Source of the DNA: JAKPUX01 sp035353815
GTDB taxonomy: Bacteria > Zhuqueibacterota > Zhuqueibacteria > Residuimicrobiales > Residuimicrobiaceae
DNA length: 64,000 nt
Direction: 5' to 3'
Assembly (NCBI GenBank): GCA_035353815.1
Contig: DAOQAG010000013.1
Coordinates: 1 to 64,000 of the forward strand
Made by a program: the position numbers and the translations under genes. The notes beneath the pieces are model-generated. The model was not told where the DNA came from and searched no databases. It saw only the letters and a list, made by a program, of their open reading frames with translations. Below, piece by piece: positions 1 to 7,636 of the stretch. How positions within the stretch are numbered: the first letter of the stretch is position 1; every line of letters starts with the position of its first letter.

Positions 1-182
1 TGGTTACATTAATTATGAGGCAACGAATATCATGCCATTGACGCATAGTTACTTTATTTGTGAGTCAATGCGCCCCGTTGCAGATGAAGAAAACCGTTTG
101 GTTTTGGCTATCATTTGTTTAAATTATACCGCGAAAACGCATAACCGCTGCTTTCAGATCAGAAAAGAATAAAGGGAGTTCC
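1..182. other. AT-richer noncoding leader upstream of ackA
   Basis: No coding frame could be supported here. The stretch is visibly richer in A and T than the genes that follow. A purine-rich ribosome-binding site (AAAGGGAG) lies just before the acetate kinase ATG. I could not find a convincing -35/-10 pair. Confidence 0.5.
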
Positions 183-1367
183 ATGAAGATCTTTGTGCTC
201 AACTGTGGCAGCTCATCGCTCAAATTTCAGCTTATCGAGGCCGATACAGAAAAGCTTCTGGCCAAGGGCGTGGTCGAGCGGATCGGCGCCAGCGATGCCA
301 TCTTGACCTACAAACCGGTGGGTAAAGAGGCGGTATCGCAGACGCGCGAAATCCCCAATCACGAAACCGCCCTGAGTCTGGTGCTTGAGCTGCTCTCCAG
401 TCCTCAACACGGCGTGATCGCGAGCATGAGTGAAATCAAGGGCGTCGGGCACCGGCTGGTGCACGGCGGCGAGGAATTTGTCAGCTCGGTCCGGATCGAT
501 GAAAAAGTTAAAGAGGGGGTGCACCGCTGCATCCAGTTCGCTCCCCTGCATAATCCCCACAATCTCAAAGGCGTGGAGGTTTGCGAGCAGTTGATGCCGG
601 GTGTGCCCCAGGTGGGTGTCTTCGACACGGCCTTTCATCACACCCTGCCGGCCAAAGCCTATATGTATGCCCTGCCGATGTCGCTCTATCGCAAGCATCG
701 CATCCGCCGCTACGGCTTTCACGGCACATCCCACGCCTATGTCGCCCGCAAGGCGGCGGATTTTATCGGCAAGCCGGTCGAATCGCTCAAGATCATCACC
801 TGCCATCTCGGCAACGGCGCCAGCGTCACCGCCGTCGATGGCGGCCGGTCGGTCGAAACCAGCATGGGCTTCACGCCGCTGGAAGGGCTGGTCATGGGAA
901 CGCGTTCGGGGGATGTCGACCCGGCGCTGATCCCCTATATTGCCAAGATCGAGGACCTCTCGACCGCCCAGGTGGATTCCCTGCTCAACAAGAAGAGCGG
1001 CATGCTGGGATTGACCGAAAAGACCAATGACTTCCGCGAAATCGAGGAGGCGGCGGAAAAAGGCGATGCCGCCTGCATCCAGGCCCTCGAGATTTTTTGC
1101 CACCGGCTGCGCAAGTACATCGGCGCCTATATGGTCATTTTGGGCGGGCTCGATGCCCTGGTCTTCACGGCCGGTATCGGCGAGCACTCCCCCCTGGTGC
1201 GCGAATGGACCTGCAAGAACCTGGCCTCCTTCGGCATCAGCATCGATGGGGCACGGAATGCCCGCAATGAATTTGATATCGGCACCGGCACGGTGCGGGT
1301 CCTGGTCGTGCCCACCAACGAGGAACTCGCCATCGCGCGCGAAACCCAGCGGATTCTGGCCGTTTGA
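183..1367 (+). CDS. ackA: acetate kinase
   Basis: Cytoplasmic enzyme that interconverts acetyl phosphate plus ADP and acetate plus ATP, normally the last step of fermentative acetate production with phosphotransacetylase. The 394-residue length is typical of the family. The N-terminus carries the ASKHA signature LNCGSSSLKF. Residues N7, R91, D148, H180 and R241 sit exactly where the substrate-binding and catalytic residues of characterised acetate kinases lie, within GHRLVHGG, VFDTAFH, YGFHGTSH and MGTRSGDVDP. The ATG follows a good ribosome-binding site (AAAGGGAG). No pta gene is visible in this window. A strong hairpin terminator follows directly, so this looks like the last or only gene of its transcript. 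Confidence 0.97.
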   Translation: MKIFVLNCGSSSLKFQLIEADTEKLLAKGVVERIGASDAILTYKPVGKEAVSQTREIPNHETALSLVLELLSSPQHGVIASMSEIKGVGHRLVHGGEEFVSSVRIDEKVKEGVHRCIQFAPLHNPHNLKGVEVCEQLMPGVPQVGVFDTAFHHTLPAKAYMYALPMSLYRKHRIRRYGFHGTSHAYVARKAADFIGKPVESLKIITCHLGNGASVTAVDGGRSVETSMGFTPLEGLVMGTRSGDVDPALIPYIAKIEDLSTAQVDSLLNKKSGMLGLTEKTNDFREIEEAAEKGDAACIQALEIFCHRLRKYIGAYMVILGGLDALVFTAGIGEHSPLVREWTCKNLASFGISIDGARNARNEFDIGTGTVRVLVVPTNEELAIARETQRILAV

Positions 1368-1386
1368 GGGGATACCGCCAAAAACA

Positions 1387-1426
1387 AAAAAGCCTTTTAC
1401 CGGAACCGGTGAAAGGCTTTTCTTTT
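1387..1426 (+). terminator. Rho-independent terminator after ackA
   Basis: An inverted repeat pairs 1388-1397 (AAAAGCCTTT) with 1412-1421 (AAAGGCTTTT). An inner ACCGG/CCGGT stem extends it, and T-rich sequence follows on the plus strand. The A-run on the left would also give a U-tract on the minus strand, so it probably terminates the convergent tRNA transcript as well. Confidence 0.85.
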
Positions 1427-1427
1427 G

Positions 1428-1499
1428 AGCGGGAGACGGGGATCGAACCCGCGACATCAAGCTTGGGAAGCTTGCGTTCTACCGCTGAACTACTCCCGC
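1428..1499 (-). tRNA. tRNA-Gly (anticodon CCC)
   Basis: Read on the minus strand this is a complete 72-nt cloverleaf. The acceptor stem pairs GCGGGAG with CTCCCGC. The D-arm reads GTTC-AGCGGTA-GAAC and the anticodon stem is CAAGC/GCTTG around the loop TTCCCAA (anticodon CCC). The T-arm is GCGGG/CCCGT around TTCGATC, and the discriminator base is T. The 3' CCA is not encoded. It is convergent with ackA and has its own promoter-like sequence at 1510-1538. Confidence 0.96.
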
Positions 1500-1509
1500 A
1501 CAGCGGCAT

Positions 1510-1538
1510 ATGATACTAAATTTTCGCTGGAAAAGCAA
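1510..1538 (-). promoter_or_regulatory. Predicted sigma-70-type promoter of tRNA-Gly
   Basis: On the minus strand, TTGCTT (1533-1538) is followed by a 17-bp spacer and TATCAT (1510-1515), which matches five of six bases of the -10 consensus. It ends about 10 bp before the mature 5' end of the tRNA, so transcription would start at or very near that end. Confidence 0.6.
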
Positions 1539-1552
1539 GGGCTTTTTGGTGC
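1535..1552 (+). repeat. Left copy of an 18-bp repeat flanking the array
   Basis: GCAAGGGCTTTTTGGTGC recurs at 1971-1988 with one mismatch (17/18). The two copies are in direct orientation and bracket the whole repeat-and-gap locus. The left copy overlaps the -35 box of the tRNA-Gly promoter. Confidence 0.6.
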
Positions 1553-1554
1553 AG

Positions 1555-1637
1555 GTACCCCCCGAAATCTTGCTCCCACCTGACATCTTGCGCCGTGTAC
1601 CCCCCGCAATCTTGCTCCAACCTAACATCTTGCGCCG
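1555..1637. repeat. 42-bp tandem repeat, two copies, left of gap 1
   Basis: Two imperfect copies start at 1555 and 1597, each beginning GTACCCCCCG and containing AATCTTGCTCC and ACATCTTGCGCCG. The second copy runs into the N gap, so the true copy number is unknown. Read on the minus strand, its core (GGTGGGAGCAAGATTTCGGG) resembles the core of the plus-strand repeats to the right of the gap. The two arms are therefore in inverted orientation. Confidence 0.8.
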
Positions 1638-1737
1638 NNNNNNNNNNNNNNNNNNNNNNNNNNNNNNNNNNNNNNNNNNNNNNNNNNNNNNNNNNNNNNN
1701 NNNNNNNNNNNNNNNNNNNNNNNNNNNNNNNNNNNNN
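1638..1737. other. Assembly gap 1 (100 N)
   Basis: Exactly 100 N, which looks like a scaffold placeholder of unknown size. Tandem repeats lie on both sides and related cores face each other in opposite orientation, which would explain why the assembly broke here. No gene call should span it. Confidence 0.95.
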
Positions 1738-1916
1738 GGGCCCAGATTTTGGGGGTAGCCCACCATTATTCATTATATTAAATCCGGGTGGGGCCCAGAT
1801 TTTGGGGGTAGCCCACCATTATTCATTATATTAAATCCGGGTGGGACCCAGATTTTGGGGGTAGCCCACCATTATTCAAAATGTTAAATCCGGGTGGGAC
1901 CCAGATTTTGGGGGGT
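1738..1916. repeat. 53-bp tandem repeat, more than three copies, right of gap 1
   Basis: The core CCCAGATTTTGGGGGTAGCC recurs at 1741, 1794, 1847 and 1900, giving an exact 53-bp period. Between the cores lies an AT-rich spacer (CATTATTCATTATATTAAATC). The first two full copies are almost identical and the last ones diverge (CAAAATGTT instead of CATTATATT). No plausible protein is encoded. The left end is lost in the gap. Confidence 0.9.
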
Positions 1917-1970
1917 GCCAAGCTTTTTGGTGCCGCCGGGAAGTGGGGTGCCGCGAAATCGAGCGGCAGC

Positions 1971-1988
1971 GCAAGGGCTTTTGGGTGC
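1971..1988 (+). repeat. Right copy of the 18-bp flanking repeat
   Basis: GCAAGGGCTTTTGGGTGC matches 1535-1552 at 17 of 18 positions in direct orientation. From about 1917 to here the sequence is GC-rich with several GGTGCCGC words, and I find no gene in it. Confidence 0.55.
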
Positions 1989-2012
1989 CGCGTAAAAGCG
2001 CGAAGGAAGTAC

Positions 2013-2041
2013 TTGAAAATGGCTGAAAAAACCGTTATGTT
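2013..2041 (+). promoter_or_regulatory. Predicted promoter of the small HTH gene and xylulokinase
   Basis: TTGAAA (2013-2018, five of six consensus bases), a 17-bp spacer and TATGTT (2036-2041, four of six) lie about 65 bp upstream of the small HTH gene, with no other gene between. Confidence 0.5.
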
Positions 2042-2105
2042 ATCTCCACCCCCGCAAAGCCGGGCCCTGCCGCCCGGAGATGAACCATTGACCCAGGAGG
2101 ATATC

Positions 2106-2276
2106 ATGGCTGAAGAAATGGCATCGGCTGGGAAACTGGCCAAGGAATGGGGCGTCAGCGACGCCGCCGTCAAGAAAGCGATCAAGGAACTCGGCATCGA
2201 ACCCGACGCCAAAAAGGGCGTCTGTGCGATGTACAGCAAAGCCACTGCAGATAAAATCAAAAAGGCGCTCAAGTAG
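2106..2276 (+). CDS. Small winged-helix/MerR-like DNA-binding protein, 56 aa
   Basis: A 56-residue protein whose segment KLAKEWGVSDAAVKKAIKEL looks like a helix-turn-helix with a recognition helix. It is followed by a short wing-like stretch and a Lys-rich tail. The fold is inferred from this pattern, and I cannot name a family. The ATG was chosen because an excellent AGGAGG lies 5 nt upstream. The frame stays open further upstream, but that part overlaps the repeat locus. It ends 16 bp before xylulokinase, whose ribosome-binding site lies in the gap, so the two are probably cotranscribed. It could be a small regulator of the sugar kinase gene or a nucleoid-type protein. Confidence 0.7.
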   Translation: MAEEMASAGKLAKEWGVSDAAVKKAIKELGIEPDAKKGVCAMYSKATADKIKKALK

Positions 2277-2292
2277 CCATCAGGAGGTCCAG

Positions 2293-3876
2293 ATGCTTTT
2301 TGCCGGTCTCGACAGTTCGACCCAGGGATGCAAACTGATCGTCGTCCATCTGCAGACACACGAGGTCGTTCATCTCGATGCGATCCATTACGATACAGAC
2401 CTCAGCTACGGCACACGCAACGGCGTCATCCAGGGACTCGGGCCCGGCGCCTCGGAATCCGATCCCGCGATGTGGATCGAGGCCATCGAGCAGCTTTTTA
2501 CCCGCATGGGCAAAGCCGGGGTTCCGGTCGCGCAGATTCGCGCCCTCTCGGTATCGGGCCAGCAACACGGCCTGGTCACCCTGGATGCGGCGGGACGGCT
2601 GTCGAGGCCGCGCAGCAAGCTCTGGAACGATTTCAGCACCGAAGAGGAGTGCCGCCTGCTTACAAAAGCCGTCGGCGGCGCGGCGGCAATGATCGCCGAA
2701 GTCGGCAACAGCCAGCGCACCGGGTACACCGCCGCCAAAATCTTGCACATGGTGCGCCACGAACCCGAGCTCTGGCGCAAGACGGCCACCTGTTTTCTGG
2801 TGCATAATTATGTCAACTGGTGGCTGACCGGTGGCGAAGAAGGCGGTGTCCGCGTCATGGAGCCCGGCGACCTCTCGGGCATGGCACTTTGGCATCCCGG
2901 CACCGGCACCTGGTCGGAAAAGGTCTTGCGCGCCATCGCGCCGGATCTCACCGGCAAGCTGCCGCCGGTCCGCCCCTCGGATCAGAGCATCGGCACGATC
3001 GGCCGCAGCCTGGCCGCGCGCTATGGTTTCGATCCGCAGTGCCGCATCGACGCCGGCTGTGGCGATAACATGTATGGCGCGGTGGGCACCGGCAACGTGA
3101 CCCCGGGGTTGGTGACCATCAGCCTTGGCACCAGCGGCACGGCCTATACGGTGCTTGAAGAGCCCTTTATCGATGCGAGCGGCGAGATCGCCGCCTTCCG
3201 CGACAGTACCGGCCGCCATTTCCCGCTGCTTTGCGTCTCCAACCTGGCCAATGGCTACAACGCCATGCTGGCGGAACACCAACTTTCGCATGCCGCCTTT
3301 AATGAGCTGATGGCGAAAACCCCGGCCGGCAATGCGGGGCGGATGCTTATCCCCTGGTACATCGGGGAGCGGACGCCGGATGTTCCGGTGGCCGCGCCGC
3401 TCTATTTCGGCTTTGGCTTGAACGATTTTACGGTGGAGAAGCTCAGTCGTGCGGTTCTCGAGGGCCATCTCCTCAACCTCTATGACGGCTATCGCAAAAT
3501 GCCGATCCAGGCGCGCGAAATCCGCCTCACCGGCGGACTCTCGCAATCCCCGGCCTGGTGCCAGGCGATCGCCGATATCTTTGAGACCGAGGTCGTGCCG
3601 GTCGAGGGTGAGGGTGCCGCCATGGGCGCTGCGCTCCACGCCGCCTGGGTGTACGAGAAGGAGGCCGGACGCGCGGTGACCCTGCCGGAGCTGGTCGCGC
3701 CCTTTATCCAGCTGCGCGAGAGCCTGCGCAAAAAACCGGTTGCCGCTCATGTCGCGCGTTACCAGCCGATGAAACGGGCCTTTTCCGCGCTCAGCGCACG
3801 CGTGCGCGGTATCGCCGGCGCGGAGGATCCCTTTGCCTGGCGGCAGGTGCTGCACCAGGACGACGCTAACCAGTGA
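2293..3876 (+). CDS. xylB: FGGY-family carbohydrate kinase, probably xylulokinase
   Basis: Cytoplasmic sugar kinase of about 527 residues, likely phosphorylating D-xylulose to xylulose 5-phosphate for the pentose phosphate pathway. The N-terminal ATP-binding motif GLDSSTQGCKL, the substrate-loop sequence SGQQHG, the LWND motif, the AGCGDNMYGAVGTG stretch with the catalytic Asp, SLGTSGTAY and the C-terminal LTGGLSQSPAW are all FGGY hallmarks in the expected order. SGQQHG followed by LWND favours xylulokinase over glycerol or gluconate kinase, but the exact sugar is inferred. ATG with AGGAGG upstream. Transaldolase at 58.8 kb would act downstream in the same pathway. No xylose isomerase or transporter is nearby. 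Confidence 0.9.
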   Translation: MLFAGLDSSTQGCKLIVVHLQTHEVVHLDAIHYDTDLSYGTRNGVIQGLGPGASESDPAMWIEAIEQLFTRMGKAGVPVAQIRALSVSGQQHGLVTLDAAGRLSRPRSKLWNDFSTEEECRLLTKAVGGAAAMIAEVGNSQRTGYTAAKILHMVRHEPELWRKTATCFLVHNYVNWWLTGGEEGGVRVMEPGDLSGMALWHPGTGTWSEKVLRAIAPDLTGKLPPVRPSDQSIGTIGRSLAARYGFDPQCRIDAGCGDNMYGAVGTGNVTPGLVTISLGTSGTAYTVLEEPFIDASGEIAAFRDSTGRHFPLLCVSNLANGYNAMLAEHQLSHAAFNELMAKTPAGNAGRMLIPWYIGERTPDVPVAAPLYFGFGLNDFTVEKLSRAVLEGHLLNLYDGYRKMPIQAREIRLTGGLSQSPAWCQAIADIFETEVVPVEGEGAAMGAALHAAWVYEKEAGRAVTLPELVAPFIQLRESLRKKPVAAHVARYQPMKRAFSALSARVRGIAGAEDPFAWRQVLHQDDANQ

Positions 3877-3883
3877 GGCCGGT

Positions 3884-4795
3884 GTGAAAAAACTGTTACA
3901 TTGGCTGGCGGCCATCGCCCTCCTCATTCTGCTGATCCTGGGGGTGCGCGCCTGGTTGCTGAGCCGGATCTTTTATCAGCCGGAGTGGTACCACGATCAG
4001 CAGACACAGGGCGAGGCGTGGAAAACGCCGGCAGATGCGCCAGCAGCGCCGGCTGACGCGCAGGGCATGCCGCCCGCAGCGCCGGAACCACTGCAGGATG
4101 CAGCACCGTCCGGGATGGTGCCGGAAACGCGGCGGGATACAGCGCCGGCGCGGACAGCACCGGCAACGCGGCGGGATTCAGCGCCTTCCCGGACCGCGCC
4201 TGAAGAAGAGAGGGATATACCTCCTGCCGGGAGTACGCATGAAGCGCTGCGGGAGAGGGCCTCTTCCCGGAGCGTGCATAGTGAGCAGCGTGAAACCGCC
4301 GCGGCCACCACCGCCCCTGCGACGCCGCTGCAGCGGCTGCTGATGCAACAAAAGGAGGTACGGATCACCGCCGACACCTTCGTGCCCACACTGCTGGCCG
4401 AGATGGCCGGTGCCGATGGCTTTGACCCCTATGCGGTGGTACGCGGCGCCAAAACGACCATCCACCCCGGCCGGATGATCGTCGAGTTGATGGTCAATTT
4501 CGACGAGATTCCCCGGCAACAGCTGACCCCGGACGGCGTGCGGGTGCTCGACCAGCTGCGCGGCATGCTGCCCGAAAAGGCTCTGCAGCAGGTGTACATC
4601 AAGGGGGACCTCCAGCCAGTCGCCTCGGGCGACCGTATCGTCCTTGGCGGCACCTCGCAGATCAGCGTCGGCCGCTTCTCCTTCGGGCTGGCTGATCTCA
4701 AAAGCCGCTTCAAAATCGATCCGGCCATCGATATGAACCACTTCGCCTTCAGACGCTTCGAGCTGCGCGAAGGCTATGTGCTGCTGCAGCGGTAA
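3884..4795 (+). CDS. Membrane-anchored protein with Pro/Ala/Arg 13-residue repeats, unknown function
   Basis: I do not recognise a family. From a GTG start 8 bp after xylulokinase, the 303-residue protein has a short basic N-terminus and a hydrophobic segment (about residues 8-26), consistent with a single inner-membrane anchor and an extracytoplasmic body. Residues 61-138 are six imperfect 13-residue repeats rich in Pro, Ala, Arg and Asp/Glu. A globular domain (about 150-303, alternating strand-like segments, beginning LMQQKEVRITADTF) follows. The repeats look like a flexible spacer holding the C-terminal domain away from the membrane. The tight spacing suggests cotranscription with xylulokinase, but a functional link is not evident. 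Confidence 0.75.
   Translation: MKKLLHWLAAIALLILLILGVRAWLLSRIFYQPEWYHDQQTQGEAWKTPADAPAAPADAQGMPPAAPEPLQDAAPSGMVPETRRDTAPARTAPATRRDSAPSRTAPEEERDIPPAGSTHEALRERASSRSVHSEQRETAAATTAPATPLQRLLMQQKEVRITADTFVPTLLAEMAGADGFDPYAVVRGAKTTIHPGRMIVELMVNFDEIPRQQLTPDGVRVLDQLRGMLPEKALQQVYIKGDLQPVASGDRIVLGGTSQISVGRFSFGLADLKSRFKIDPAIDMNHFAFRRFELREGYVLLQR
4064..4297 (+). repeat. 39-bp (13-residue) coding repeats, six units
   Basis: Within the membrane-anchored protein, residues 61-138 divide into six 13-residue units, for example APARTAPATRRDS and APSRTAPEEERDI. A seventh degenerate unit follows. The best conserved positions are the leading Ala-Pro, a central Pro or Glu, and Arg-(Asp/Glu) near the end. The period is exact although the DNA has diverged between units. 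Confidence 0.75.
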
Positions 4796-4826
4796 CCGGC
4801 GACAAGCACCCGGACGGCGGCTCACC

Positions 4827-5630
4827 ATGGATTCCCGTACCCCGGAGATCATACCCGTTCTGTCGATAGACGATCCCCGCATCGCGGTCTACCGCGCCAT
4901 CCGCGACCGCGAGCTGATCCGCGATCACGGGCTTTTCATCGTCGAGGGCGAAAATCCGGTGCTCCGGCTGCTGGCCAGTTCCTTCGCCACCGCCTCCCTG
5001 CTGGTCAGTGAACGGCGGCTGGAGCGCATCCTGCCCTCGGTCTCAGCTGCCATTCCCCTCTATGTCACCTCCGAGAGCGTGCTGGAACAGACGCCCGGCT
5101 TCGCCTTCAACCGTGGGGTTCTGGCCTGCGGCCTGCGCCGCCCGCTGCCCACTCCGCAGCATCTTGCCGCGGCGCTCCGGCCCCCCGCCACTTTGGCGGT
5201 TTGCGCCGGGATCGGTGACGCCGAAAATCTCGGCCAGATCCTGCGCAGCGCCAGCGCCCTCGGCGCCGCCGGGGTTGTGCTCGGCGGTGGCACCATCGAC
5301 CCCTTTTACCGCCGCGTCGTCCGCGTTTCGATGGGCGCCCTCTTTTCCCTGCGGCTGGCGGAAAGCACCGATCTGGAACAAGACCTGATCCGGCTGAAAG
5401 CCCGGGGATTTTCCCTGCTGGCCACCCATCTGGCACCGGAGAGCATCCCGCTGGAGCAGGTGCAGCCGGCCGCCCTGACGGCGCTGCTCTTCGGCAGTGA
5501 AAGCACCGGACTGCCCGAGGCGCTGGTGCGCCATTGCGATGCCCGGATCACCATCCCCATGCGCAACGGCGCCGACTCTTTGAATGTTGCCGCCGCAGCG
5601 GCCATCTTTCTCCATCACTTCCGGGTGTGA
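4827..5630 (+). CDS. SpoU/TrmH-family RNA 2'-O-methyltransferase
   Basis: A SPOUT-fold methyltransferase of 267 residues that transfers a methyl group from S-adenosylmethionine to a ribose 2'-OH in rRNA or tRNA. The N-terminal substrate-binding part contains FIVEGENPVLRLL. The catalytic domain has all three SpoU motifs: motif 1 around DAENLGQILRSA with Asn and Arg, motif 2 LLFGSESTGLPEALV, and motif 3 ITIPMRNGADSLNVAAAAAI. The target nucleotide cannot be told from sequence. The next genes, cyclophilin and two tRNA methylthiotransferases, make a translation-related neighbourhood. The start is the ATG 31 bp after the previous stop, although its ribosome-binding site is weak. Confidence 0.92.
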   Translation: MDSRTPEIIPVLSIDDPRIAVYRAIRDRELIRDHGLFIVEGENPVLRLLASSFATASLLVSERRLERILPSVSAAIPLYVTSESVLEQTPGFAFNRGVLACGLRRPLPTPQHLAAALRPPATLAVCAGIGDAENLGQILRSASALGAAGVVLGGGTIDPFYRRVVRVSMGALFSLRLAESTDLEQDLIRLKARGFSLLATHLAPESIPLEQVQPAALTALLFGSESTGLPEALVRHCDARITIPMRNGADSLNVAAAAAIFLHHFRV

Positions 5631-5653
5631 CCCGCCGCCGCGCAAGCCGCACA

Positions 5654-5738
5654 GCAGCGGGATGCCGCGGCGCAGGCGGATTCCGGGGGCGCCTCAGGGC
5701 CAGCACCTCGGTCCTGCCGCAGCGGGATGCCGCGGCGC
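5654..5738. repeat. 20-bp GC-rich direct repeat, two copies
   Basis: GCAGCGGGATGCCGCGGCGC occurs perfectly at 5654-5673 and 5719-5738, 65 bp apart, between the SpoU methyltransferase and the cyclophilin gene. Each copy contains the palindrome CCGCGG. Similar AGCAGCGGG words appear after other genes (near 17311 and 26430), so it may be a dispersed GC-rich intergenic element. Confidence 0.6.
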
Positions 5739-5815
5739 CCGCCGGGGCCGGTCAAAAGTCTTGGTTTTCTCATGATTTTTCAATAATTTTAAGTTTCGTA
5801 TTAAAAGGAGAATCC

Positions 5816-6301
<486 letters not shown>

Positions 6302-6313
6302 GTCCGCGGCCGC

Positions 6314-7600
6314 ATGGAAGAGTTCCACACAGTCTCTTTTCATACCCTCGGCTGCCGGCTCAATCAGGCGGAGACAGCCGCGTTGCAGAACCGCTTCCGT
6401 GCAGCGGGATACGAGATCGTCGATTTCTCGGAACCCGCCGATGTGGTGGTCATCAACACCTGCACCGTAACCGAGCATGGCGACAGCGACACGCGGCGGC
6501 TGGTGCACAAGATTCACCGCGAACACGGCCGGGCCCAGATCGCCCTCATCGGCTGTCAGTCGCAGATCCAGGGTGAGGTGCTTTGCCGCCTGCCCGGTGT
6601 CAGCTGGGTAGCCGGCAACGCGGTCAAGATGGAACTGCCGGAGATCATCCGCAGCCACCGTGACGGTGGACCGCTGCTGATCGCGCCCAAAATCGGCCGC
6701 GGTCCCTTTACCATGCCCGCCCCGGCCATAGACCGCAGCCACACCCGCGCCAACCTCAAGATCCAGGACGGCTGCAACTTCTTCTGCGCCTTTTGCGAGA
6801 TCCCCTATGCCCGCGGCCGCAGCCGCAGCCGTGACCTCAGCGACCTGCTGCACGAGGCCGAACTTTTGGCCGCCGCCGGCCATCAGGAGATCATTCTCAC
6901 CGGGGTCAATCTCGGCACCTGGCAGCAGGACGATCGCCGGCTGATCGATATCCTGCGCGCCCTTGCCGCTCTGCCCGGGCTCGAGCGCATCCGCATCTCC
7001 TCGATCGAGATGACCACACTGCCCGACGGGCTGTTCACCCTGATGCACGGCGGCCGCCTCTGCCGCTTTCTCCATGTCCCGGCCCAGAGCGGCAGCGATG
7101 CCATCCTCAAGGCTATGCACCGCCGCCATACCGCCGGGCAGTTCGCGGACCTGATCCGGCATGCTGCTGCGGAGGTGCCCGGAATCGGCCTCGGAACCGA
7201 CATTCTCGTCGGTTTTCCCGGCGAGACCGAAGCCCTTTTCGAAGAGACCCGGGCCCTGCTCGACGCGCTGCCGCTGGCCTATTTCCATGTCTTCAGCTAT
7301 TCGGAACGCAACCATGCGCGCAGCCGGCTCCTGCCGGGCAAGGTCGATGAGGAGACCAAAATCCGGCGCAGCAAAGTGTTGCGTGCGCTGAGCCTGAGCA
7401 AGCGCCACGCTTATTTCCGCAGGTTCCTCGGCAGCGAGCAAACGGTGCTCTTCGAGGAAGAGCAGAGGGGGGTCTGGAGCGGCTTGACCGATACCTTCAT
7501 CCGGGTGCGGGTCCACAGCCCCGAGCCCTTGCACAACCAGCTGCGCCGGGTTCGTCTGGAAAAGATCGATGAACTCTCGGTCCTGGGAACCCTGATCTGA
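6314..7600 (+). CDS. mtaB: tRNA t6A37 methylthiotransferase MtaB
   Basis: Radical-SAM enzyme that adds a methylthio group at C2 of N6-threonylcarbamoyladenosine 37 in ANN-decoding tRNAs. The 428 residues show the three-part MTTase layout. The N-terminal UPF0004 domain has Cys14, Cys50 and Cys81 for the auxiliary cluster. The radical-SAM core has DGCNFFCAFC (Cys154, Cys158, Cys161). A C-terminal TRAM-like strand region follows. The opening HTLGCRLNQAE and the FCEIPYARGRSRSR stretch are closer to MtaB than to MiaB or RimO. It lies 12 bp after cyclophilin and 36 bp before miaB. Confidence 0.93.
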   Translation: MEEFHTVSFHTLGCRLNQAETAALQNRFRAAGYEIVDFSEPADVVVINTCTVTEHGDSDTRRLVHKIHREHGRAQIALIGCQSQIQGEVLCRLPGVSWVAGNAVKMELPEIIRSHRDGGPLLIAPKIGRGPFTMPAPAIDRSHTRANLKIQDGCNFFCAFCEIPYARGRSRSRDLSDLLHEAELLAAAGHQEIILTGVNLGTWQQDDRRLIDILRALAALPGLERIRISSIEMTTLPDGLFTLMHGGRLCRFLHVPAQSGSDAILKAMHRRHTAGQFADLIRHAAAEVPGIGLGTDILVGFPGETEALFEETRALLDALPLAYFHVFSYSERNHARSRLLPGKVDEETKIRRSKVLRALSLSKRHAYFRRFLGSEQTVLFEEEQRGVWSGLTDTFIRVRVHSPEPLHNQLRRVRLEKIDELSVLGTLI

Positions 7601-7636
7601 TCCTCGGCGTATTCCTGTAAGGAAAGTATCCCGCGC

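Noticed and set aside
1510..1916. Possible CRISPR array in the repeat locus
   Set aside because: Spacers between repeat cores are themselves repeated, the units are of two types and no cas gene is near. It is a tandem repeat, not CRISPR.
1479..2105. Frames reading through gap 1
   Set aside because: They consist of repeat-derived Gly-rich peptides and unknown residues from N, have no start signals and reach the gap on both strands.
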